From Kappaphycus alvarezii (lineage: Eukaryota > Rhodophyta > Florideophyceae > Gigartinales > Solieriaceae): a stretch of DNA of 64,000 nt. Below are positions 57,901-64,000 of the stretch, one piece after another. Numbering within the stretch: position 1 is the stretch's first letter; every line of letters starts with the position of its first letter. The position numbers were made by a program, and so were the translations under genes. The notes below the pieces were generated by a model. The model saw nothing but the letters and a program-made list of their open reading frames with translations. It did not search any database and was not told the origin of the DNA. Location: NCBI GenBank assembly GCA_002205965.3, contig NADL03000692.1, forward strand, positions 1,178,001 to 1,242,000, written 5' to 3'.

Positions 57901-58390
57901 GGCAAACTGTGAAATACAATTTGGCTCTCTCTGAACAGCTGCATATATAAATATCACACCCGATCAAACTTCCTGTTTTCATGTATGTTTTCGCAAAGCC
58001 AGAGTCGAAGATGCAACGGCGGGAAAATATGATCGCCCAACATTTCTCAGTCTTTTCTTTGTGTGCGCCAACATTTGGCCCTTTTGCATTAAGTAAAGTA
58101 GGGTTCCACTACAATTTAGCATAAGTGGCACCGTTTCAAGCTGGTGGTAGGGGGATTCAATCAAAAAAGTGGGAGAGTAAAGGCATTAAAACAGCCACGA
58201 CTGCCCAAGCCGCCCGAGGAAACCATCCACTATATCCATTCAATTCAAACCCGTGGCGACCATTATTGTCGCGACTGGACAATGATTTTGTATTCTGATT
58301 GTTAAGCGACCGGACAGCGCTTTAGTATTCTGACTGCTTATCGTTCAAATGTTACTTTATATTGATGATATTTTCGTGTCATTGGCAGTA
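54970..58390. other. AT-rich to mixed stretch without recognised genes
   Basis: Several 60-100-codon frames exist (for example 56083-56325 plus and 57209-56898 minus) with fairly hydrophilic composition, and the GC content is slightly higher at 56.0-58.2 kb. None shows a known motif. Split host exons cannot be excluded. Confidence 0.4.
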
Positions 58391-58399
58391 CTACCTCAG

Positions 58400-58407
58400 T
58401 ATAAAAA
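58400..58407 (+). promoter_or_regulatory. TATA box upstream of the unit F ORF
   Basis: CAGTATAAAAAGGG lies about 60 bp before the open frame at 58462, the same layout as CAGTATTTAAAC before the ORF of unit B. Confidence 0.45.
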
Positions 58408-58461
58408 GGGAACGACGAGTATCGCTCCCCTGAAAAAGGGTATCCTCTATCTCGTTCTCAT

Positions 58462-58749
58462 TTGACTTTTATCGCCCAGCACTTCAACAATGCTACTGTA
58501 CCTCGCCCCAAAACTCCGATTGACCTCCTCGCTACTGAAGAAGTTTTACCCAACGTAAATAGAAAACAAAGTTGGCAAAAAACAGACCTTTTTCCAAACA
58601 GGGTCAATAATTGGTTCACTACTCGTCAGAATGTCCTACAGTCATACATCCGACTCAAAGACCCAAATAAATTGAACATGATCTGTGAACCAGCCCGCAT
58701 CCTCACAGTGGTGATTATATCAATGGAAAGTAGAAATGTGGTCATATAG
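58462..58749 (+). pseudogene. Unit F ORF with a VNNWF motif, decayed
   Basis: The frame is open from before 58462 (no in-frame ATG near the start) to TAG 58747-58749. It contains PRPKTPIDLLATEEVLPNV, then NRVNNWFTTRQNVLQSY. The VNNWF..R string resembles recognition helix 3 of TALE homeodomains, and also aligns with ERARDWFRR of acidic-family copy C. The same frame continues after the stop to 58907, and another frame then reads VPMEEGDLV, a stop and GLLGKIFSSLLRVWKVYRDS before TAG at about 59049. The multiple stops suggest a dead gene. Its position between the two TATA boxes makes it the counterpart of the acidic ORF of units A and B. Confidence 0.35.
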
Positions 58750-59181
58750 CGTGCTTCTGGTGGTTATTTCGTCATCAATGGTTGTTATTTCGCCACTAAT
58801 TTGGTGTTTCAGTCAGATAGTGTTCCACATATCCATTTTTTGAAGAGAAATTTTCACTGCGGAGAATTTAAACTCATTTCCGAATCTACCGAGAAGGGTC
58901 AGAAATAATGGGTACCAATGGAAGAAGGGGACCTGGTCTGATCCCAGAGGGCAATTTATCATCGTGGGCTGCTCGGGAAGATTTTTAGTTCTTTACTGAG
59001 GGTATGGAAAGTTTACAGGGATTCTGTAGTTTTATCTCAAATGTGCTAGTTTAAAATTGTATATACGTAAATTTATCCTTAGTTTTTTCAATTTTAGTTT
59101 TTATAGAATACATAATTGCGTTGATTCCATTTTATGGTATATTCTGTCTATAATACAGATATGAGAGCAATTCAGAAAGTC

Positions 59182-59260
59182 TATATAAGTTGATTAAACT
59201 GCTGCGTTGGAAGAGTTCAAGCAAATCGCAAGAAAACTTCAATATTTTACTCAGTCACAA
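59182..59260 (+). promoter_or_regulatory. Conserved internal core promoter of unit F
   Basis: AGTCTATATAAGTTGATTAA matches the block at 45056 in unit A. The following GAAAACTTCAA is also shared. Confidence 0.55.
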
Positions 59261-60660
59261 AATCGAAACCTAAATTCTGGTGTAAGAACTATATTAATTA
59301 CATATTACCACTGTATGTGGGTTATAAAACTTGTAACTTTTAGCCAAATTTGGAGCACTGTTATTCCACGATCTTACCCAACAATTCAAGTTCCCAAAAA
59401 TGTGCTAATGTAGCGCATTTACCTTGAAAAAACTCCATGTGGGGTCATGGGCACTGGAAATCTAATCCTCGAATATTTACTCGTAAAAAAATTCTTGAAG
59501 AAGTATTCGTTTTGTCAATATGTACTTATAGGAGTAGATACCAACTGTTGGTGGAGAGTGGAATTATTCTTAACCATTCGGGATTTGTGGTTTCGCCTCG
59601 TCGATAAGCGGGGGCGAGAGCCGAATCTCGACCAATTGGTTTTGTGCTATACCGAGCATAATAATAGGGGGGGAGGAGGCATGCAATTTTTGCTGTTGTT
59701 GTCGTTTTGTTTGTTGATGCTGTTATTCTTGGTGATGGAGCGCGGGATACAACACCATCAATCTCTTTATACTGTAGATTCCACTGCCTGGGGTGCCCAG
59801 ATCAGGAGTATACTGTTACTAGCTGACAAAATGCAGTACAGTTGCATAGCCTAACTGACAGTATAAAACACAGTAAATTAATCTAAAATATATCAATTCG
59901 AGTCATCGTACGTAATGAATTAGAACTACTGTCGGTTGACATTGTCTGCTTGACAAAATCTTCTTCTAATTCTAACAGTAGTCTCACGTTTTTTTTACTT
60001 CACAACCCAATTATGCTGGTACTTAAACTTTTCAACTCACTGTGACTGGCATCCAAATCACCAAGTCGTCCAGACGTAAAACCTAAAAACCCCTATCTTC
60101 CTCCTAGAATGGACACAAACCGTCTCTGACAGTCCCATTCAAATCAAATAGTAGGTGAAAGATAAGCCACTTAATGACTAGGGCAACTACCCCGGAAGGT
60201 CCTATACCAGACGCTTATGCCAAATCATTATGTGATTCCATATCAATTTTCCCCAATTACCAATTACTATTAAGTATCCAAATTACAGTATATGCTTAAG
60301 ATGGCGGACGAGGGTTCCCAAAGGTCATATCTCAACACTAAAACCATGGTTGAGAGAACAATTGTGCCCTTCTAACTTCTATTTCTTCTGAATCATCGGA
60401 TATTGCACACAAACTCCACCTTCTCCTCTCCAGAGAGGGCTCTTGGACTGACCTTCCCGTCCCCAAATCCATGAAAATAAATTTCCTACCCTTCTATCTC
60501 CACAACTACAACCAATCTCTGAAAACCTGCACTGTCCGTGTCCTTATTACGCCAGAAGCGCTGCGGTTCCTTCTTTCATTGTTCCAGAAAACCAAGAGAA
60601 GGAACGACAAATAAATGTGGAGGTCAGTATCTGATGCGAAATTTGGAGATACCTAAGGAA

Positions 60661-60702
60661 GGGGGTAAGTTTGGGGCCTTTTTAGTGTTGGAAGATATAT
60701 TC
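60661..60702 (+). repeat. Copy of the dispersed motif with TGTTGGAAGATAT
   Basis: AGGAAGGGGGTAAGTTTGGG precedes TAGTGTTGGAAGATATATTC. The same arrangement is at 37447-37489. It lies inside repeat unit F-G and is missing from unit G, where only GGATAAGCCTCAGGAAGGTG remains. Confidence 0.55.
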
Positions 60703-60784
60703 GGCCCGAGGAAGGTGATTAGTGAGAGGTTCATGAGTTATACAATTATTACCGCACTAAGTGTAATCTACTGTAACTAATGTA

Positions 60785-61126
60785 ATGATATTTGAACGTT
60801 TCTTCGCCACGATTCGCAATGCGCTGCAGACTAGAGGAATAGGAGAAATCAGGCTGCATTTTGTGCCGTACGAAAATCTTCGTTTTTCCAACATCTATTC
60901 TCTCCTGTCGCAAGGCGAGGAGGATAGAGAGGGATTGTGTCATGCCGTATTGAATGCACTTGAGATTGACGTTAACCCGATGTCATTTGATGTTTACAGT
61001 CCCATCAGGCTGGGTTCCCAAACTGTTCTACATCGTATATTTGACTATATACCTCTGGTAAAGGTAGCAGTCCAGTTTTGTATCGAAACTGGCCCTACAG
61101 AGGTGGTGGTAGGTGGTAACACCTAA
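60785..61126 (+). CDS. Hypothetical 113-aa protein of the F-G unit
   Basis: ATG at 60785 and stop TAA at 61124-61126 with no interruption. The protein is of mixed composition (for example FERFFATIRNALQTRGIGEI, SLLSQGEEDREGL, VLHRIFDYIPLVKVAVQF) and has no signal peptide, membrane segment or recognised domain. A paralogous region at about 32885-33200 is riddled with stops, so this copy has been better preserved or is younger. About 250 bp upstream a further open stretch (about 60530-60615, with ITPEALRFLLSLFQKTKRR) is conserved in the paralogue and might be an upstream exon or part of a frameshifted longer ORF. Function unknown; an element-encoded protein is likely, given that the whole unit is repeated. 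Confidence 0.4.
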   Translation: MIFERFFATIRNALQTRGIGEIRLHFVPYENLRFSNIYSLLSQGEEDREGLCHAVLNALEIDVNPMSFDVYSPIRLGSQTVLHRIFDYIPLVKVAVQFCIETGPTEVVVGGNT

Positions 61127-61394
61127 TTTCTCAACAGAGGAACGGCACTAACTGCTGCTAAGTTTCAGCTTTTTGATTGAGGAGGGAAGTGCAGTCGAGA
61201 TAAATCGCGAAAAAATACAATGTTGCGAGATATTATAGCACATTCTGCGTGGAAATCAAGACTTCCTCAAAACCATTGGTTTCCATCGCCAGCAAAATGC
61301 ATATTAGAGATCTGTTATAAGAGGGCTCGCGAGAAAAGGAGCATGGTCGAGGAATCGCCTTATTGCAAACAATCCCTGCTTAAGCGTAGGGGAG

Positions 61395-61955
61395 AAAGTT
61401 CGGGTTAGTTGGCTGCGGATGGAACGTAGGATGAAATTACCATTAACCTGTGCAGTGTGGCGGCGGCAGAGAAAAACTGCGGTAAAAATGGGCGCGCTAC
61501 GGAACCGCGACTGAAAAGTTGCTGTGAGCCCTGTCAGCAAACATTCGGCGTTCGAAGTAACCCTTAAAGCAGAATGCCGCTGTAGAGGTGTGTCCCTGAC
61601 CTTGGGGGAATTGGTCCTTGGTACGATTAGCGAATCAGCGTGCTACCTCCGTCACGAGGGAAAAGGCGTCTGGTTGCCATCCGCCAAAGGCGGAGATTGT
61701 GACGGGACGCAGCCGATTCTTGCCCGGTAATCCAGCAACGAACTCCTGGTGTTTTCAGAGCCTTTTCTGCGTATGCGATGTTCAAGCTGGTGAGGGGTTT
61801 GAAGGTCCTGGTCCTCCGATGAGAGGGAGCCAAGGGGTCGACGAATATCACATCGAAGTAATCGGTGCCACTGGGACAGCGAAGACACCTAAAACTTTCA
61901 CCTTTGCACCACTCGCGTAAAGTGTGGTGCAACTGCGTAATAGACTGGCACACGG
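61395..61955 (-). pseudogene. Non-LTR retrotransposon C-terminal fragment (remnant N6) with 3' flank
   Basis: On the minus strand the frame 61953-61627 reads SGTDYFDVIFVDPLAPSHRR, then NIAYAEKAL. A frameshift follows, after which homology with remnant N3 continues at nucleotide level through the FGGW-like region to TSNAECLLTGL near 61540. The next 140 bp are homologous to 39841-39967. It is the same subfamily as N2 and N3. The segment is 5'-truncated and frameshifted. At its upstream side a 289-bp insertion (61922-62210) separates it from repeat R. Confidence 0.7.
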
Positions 61956-62210
61956 AGAGTCCGAACTCTTCGGAAGGAGTTTGTGCGAGCGAAGATGCAT
62001 AGATAAAGGAAGGGGCAAAGAGTCTGAGAGTAGTGGGGCGTGTGGGAGAAGGACAACAGCAAGCGCGGGTAGCGGTTTACTGGACAATTCCTCCTTGCCT
62101 CCTCGACGACTACTGCACATGGCGAGGAAGCCATGGTAAAGTACTGCGACGCGAATCGGGCGTTAGCACATCACTGGTGACAGTATAATTACAGTGGATG
62201 TGCCTCGACA
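61922..62210. mobile_element. 289-bp insertion flanked by TAAA duplication
   Basis: Comparison with 40370-40440 shows an uninterrupted site there (CACTCGCGTAAACCAACTCC), whereas here CACTCGCGTAAA and TAAACCAACTCC are separated by 289 bp. TAAA is therefore a 4-bp target duplication (61918-61921 and 62211-62214). The insert is GC-rich and begins (G)TGTGGTGCA and ends CTCGACA. The ends are weakly complementary and also fit TG...CA, so a small DNA transposon (MITE) or a solo LTR is possible. It carries an open frame of about 70 codons without known motifs. Confidence 0.65.
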
Positions 62211-62375
62211 TAAACCAACTCCATTTTTGAGTTTGAGTACACTACCGTTTTTAGCCCCATTTTTGCCTTCAGCAAATTACGTATACGCTGCCACCCTATT
62301 TACCCAAACATTTACGGTGAACGTTTGGATTAGTTTTCTGCGATTGAAACATTTAATTAAAGGGGGGAATGATGG
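62211..62375 (-). repeat. Repeat R, copy 2
   Basis: It is the counterpart of 40415-40600, with shared blocks CCAACTCCATTTTTG, ACGCTGCCACCCTATTTACC-like and GTTTGGATTAGTTT. Confidence 0.75.
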
Positions 62376-62482
62376 CGTTCAAGTTGGTGAGGATATTGAA
62401 GCTCCTCATTCGCCGATGAGAGGGTGCAAAGGTAGACAAATGTGACATCGAAGTAATCGGTGCCCCTTGATAGGGATAAATC
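62376..62482 (-). pseudogene. Short non-LTR C-terminal fragment (remnant N7)
   Basis: The plus strand CATCGAAGTAATCGGTGCC and GATGAGAGGGTGCAAAG match the homologous part of N3 and N6. The minus strand would read YFDVTFV and APSHRRM in different frames. It adjoins the tail of unit B directly, making a chimeric junction near 62470. Confidence 0.6.
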
Positions 62483-62773
62483 ATCAGGAGAAGAGATACT
62501 CCGATCCAACTACCCCAAGAAAGAGGTGTTGCAAGCGACAAAAGTGCTACGGTGGTATATTTGAACGAACAAAAAGGAGTGTATATGGAAGAGAGTTGAG
62601 AGATCTACAAGCAAGTATGGAAGGGGCAGGGTCTACCACTGATGCTCTGTGAGCAGCGTGGGAAAAAGGTTTCTTTGGTCTGAAGTTGACTCTCAACTTC
62701 CTACTACTCGGGACTTGACTTGAAGTTGTCTGCCAACTTGCTTGATCTCCACAAGAGGAAGCAGTTTACTCAG

Positions 62774-62781
62774 CTTATATA
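62774..62781 (-). promoter_or_regulatory. Conserved internal TATA box of unit B
   Basis: CAGTCTATATAAGCTGAGTA on the minus strand is nearly identical to unit A and, in its first 13 bases, to unit F. It lies about 135 bp after the acidic ORF's stop codon. Confidence 0.6.
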
Positions 62782-62915
62782 GACTGTTTTGGTATCCCTA
62801 AAGTCTCAAAGAAACATACTGAGAACCATAAAATGCATCAAATGGAGTCGTGTGAACGACAAAGACTAACATCAGATACTATCAAGATAAATATCTAGAT
62901 TCGTTCCTTAATATC

Positions 62916-63534
62916 TTAGTGATCTACATCAGAGCCAAACAGTTCCCCCAAAATATCCATTCCACCCAGGCAGTCCACACAAATATCCGCGAACGGCTCA
63001 GAATTCTCCATTGACTCCTGCGAAATATCTAGACAACTGAGAACGTCCCCATCCGGTTCCAGAGTCGGGACCACCTGGTCCATATTTTCTGGCCCCTTCC
63101 TGACTAATCCAGCACTTTCCATGTCTCCCTCCCCCTCATCCCCCTCATCCTCCTCTTCTCTTCTTTCTTCATCCTCGTCAGAAGAGTCAGAGATCACAAT
63201 TACTCCCTCAGTCTCCCCTCCTTTCTCCATGGGAGCCCCCCCAACCGTTATACACTAGTGGCTCCCACGGATCTACCCAGTCCTCCTTTTCATCCTCTTC
63301 ATCCTCCTCTCCCTCCTCTCCCTCTAACTCCTCTTCTCCCTCCTCCTCGTCCTCTGCCTCTTCTGCCTGCTCGAAGCAGTTACGGCGGACCCTCTCCCGA
63401 ACGCGTTCCCGGTCCAACCTTCTACAGTAATCATCGTAGTCGGTTGGACCATTTGCCATCAGGGCCAAAGCGTTGAGTGGACGACGGCCTCGGGATGACT
63501 TGGTGATGGTGAGGGAAGGGCGGAGGTTGGTCAT
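62916..63534 (-). pseudogene. Acidic protein, copy B (one frameshift in a G7 run)
   Basis: This is the best copy of the family. ATG at 63534-63532 (AACATGACC), about 80 bp after TATTTAAA. The first frame has SSRGRRPLNALALMANGPTD, DYDDYCRRLDRERVRERVRR, then a long Glu-rich acidic linker and DWVDPWEPLVYNGWG. It is closed by a frameshift in a run of seven G (plus-strand C run 63236-63242); a one-base difference there would connect it to the second frame. That second frame (63230-62916) has GVIVISDSSDEDEE, a further acidic tract, MDQVVPTLEPDGD, and the C-terminal motif EPFADICVDCLGGMDILGEL before the stop. Total length would be about 205 residues. No membrane or secretion signal is seen; a nuclear or cytosolic protein is likely. 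The two Cys in ICxDC might bind metal or form a redox pair. The frameshift may be a real mutation, a sequencing error, or programmed. Confidence 0.6.
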
Positions 63535-63612
63535 GTTAAGGGCTGAAAGAAGGGGTGAGCCGATGAGGTGGTTGATGGCGGGGGGTTGCCTCAACGACGT
63601 CGACTTCGAAGT

Positions 63613-63620
63613 TTAAATAC
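63613..63620 (-). promoter_or_regulatory. TATA-like box upstream of acidic ORF B
   Basis: GCAGTATTTAAACTTCG on the minus strand, about 80 bp before the ATG, followed by a C/T-rich leader. The same box is seen upstream of copies A and D. Confidence 0.5.
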
Positions 63621-63640
63621 TGCGACGGCTTCGAAAAGTA

Positions 63641-64000
63641 TGTCGACCTTGGACATGTACAGTAATGACATCTATTAATGACAATGTGTCCTAAAATAAA
63701 AAATTAACTCGTGAATTTGCCGCACTCATCCAAATTAAAAATATCTTGCAAATTCAGGAACAGTAAAAATATCTTCCAAATCCCGATACTGTATCCAAAT
63801 TTGGTCCTCTTCTAAATTTTTTTTCGTGTGCAAATTTTGCGCACATCACCCCTGTGAGCATCAGTCGCCCTGATGTCTGGTCTGACTTTGTGTTCCACTT
63901 GCGGTCATGGCTCGAGGGTGGGGTGCCTTGCTGCAAGGGCGAGGTCGCTGCCGAATAACGACACTTGGTCGTCGTGGCGGGCGATTATTTCTCGGCCATA
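63641..64000. other. Right edge, AT-rich then GC-rich
   Basis: 63650-63830 is AT-rich and contains a twofold imperfect repeat of AAAAATATCTT.CAAAT. From 63840 the sequence is GC-rich again; one plus-strand frame reads SRPDVWSDFVFHLRSWLEGG, PCCKGEVAAE, one stop, then RHLVVVAGDYFSA to the edge. It could be the start of a further decayed gene outside the window. Confidence 0.3.

Larger units (their letters stand above)
58400..59560 (+). mobile_element. Divergent acidic-type unit F (5' part)
   Basis: The layout matches units A and B: TATA box (58400-58407), ORF region (about 58450-59040), second TATA (TATATAAG, 59182-59189) with the conserved leader TTGATTAAACTGCTGCG and GAAAACTTCAA, then an LTR-like tail (AACTTGTAACTTTTAGCC near 59330). 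The distance from ORF start to second TATA is about 720 bp, against about 665-750 in A and B. Homology of the leader is clear; homology of the ORF is weak. After the tail the sequence continues into the unit shared with G. Confidence 0.5.
59140..61390 (+). repeat. Repeat unit F-G (collinear with 32085-33445)
   Basis: Homology with unit G covers the conserved promoter/leader (59150-59260), the tail to about 59560, then about 60370-61390. The roughly 800 bp in between, which include a Gly-rich and Leu-rich open frame (59447-59854), are absent from unit G, so either an insertion here or a deletion there. The unit contains the 113-codon ORF at 60785-61126. Confidence 0.65.
62460..63640 (-). mobile_element. 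Acidic-protein repeat unit B (best copy)
   Basis: Order on the minus strand: TATTTAAA box (63620-63613), acidic ORF (63534-62916), spacer, TATATAAG (62781-62774), conserved leader (GAGTAAACTGCTTCC, then GGCAGACAACTTCAAGTCAA) and a tail with CGCTTGCAACACCTCTTTCT near 62535. Unit A is collinear with all of it. Homology ends near 62475, where a non-LTR fragment begins. The extent of the unit is inferred from the A-B comparison; termini and target duplication were not found. Confidence 0.6.

Noticed and set aside
58345-58380. A YIDD-like string (MLLYIDDIFVSL) that resembles a reverse transcriptase catalytic box
   Set aside because: The frame before and after lacks other RT blocks, the string lies just upstream of a TATA box and unit F, and four matching residues in AT-rich DNA can occur by chance.
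1-64000. CRISPR arrays, bacterial operons, rRNA genes, telomere repeats
   Set aside because: No regularly spaced repeat-spacer pattern, no rRNA-like conserved stretches and no terminal telomere-like tandem repeats were seen.

Overview
The window looks like transposon-rich, gene-poor DNA of a eukaryote. Nothing in it looks bacterial: there are no operons, no ribosome-binding-site-led gene runs, and most of the 64 kb carries no coding signal. I cannot name the species. C/T-rich leaders between TATA boxes and start codons in two GC-rich genes would suit a fungus or another compact unicellular eukaryote, but this is only inference.

Composition is a mosaic. Long AT-rich stretches (about 0.4-5.9, 6.9-9.4, 11.0-28.0, 28.3-30.6, 46.8-54.5 and 55.0-58.4 kb) are full of stop codons in all frames. 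Embedded in them are islands of higher GC at 6.0-6.9, 9.45-11.02, 37.4-45.4 and 60.4-64.0 kb, and almost all recognisable coding sequence lies there.

Recognisable mobile-element remains: (1) a decayed Ty1/copia reverse transcriptase-RNase H region on the minus strand at 35.75-37.39 kb; (2) a short Ty3/gypsy-like integrase fragment at 28.0 kb; (3) at least seven 3'-terminal fragments of non-LTR retrotransposons, one on the plus strand at 9.45-11.02 kb and six on the minus strand (38.1, 40.0, 40.7, 42.3-43.0, 61.5-61.95, 62.4 kb), belonging to about three subfamilies; (4) dispersed repeat pairs (30.6/54.5, 32.1-33.4/59.1-61.4, 34.1/46.5, 39.85-40.6/61.4-62.4 kb).

The most interesting structure is a repeat family, which I call the acidic-protein unit. 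Each good copy has an upstream TATA box, an ORF for a short very acidic protein, then about 650-750 bp after the ORF start a second, strongly conserved TATATAAG core promoter and an LTR-like tail. The best copy is on the minus strand at 62.46-63.64 kb and a second on the plus strand at 44.2-45.4 kb. Broken copies lie at 1-408 and 45.96-46.8 kb, and a very divergent one is proposed at 58.4-59.5 kb. The N-terminal motif GPTDxDDYxRR and C-terminal motif EPFADICxDCxG are shared, which argues for past selection on the protein. One reading is an LTR-type element with an ORF inside its U3 region; another is a gene family dispersed together with its promoter.

Possible intact genes of unknown function: a 206-codon ORF with a Tudor-like domain (41167-41787, minus), a 271-codon ORF in an isolated GC-rich island (6058-6873, minus), and a 113-codon ORF (60785-61126, plus) whose paralogue at 32.9-33.3 kb has decayed.
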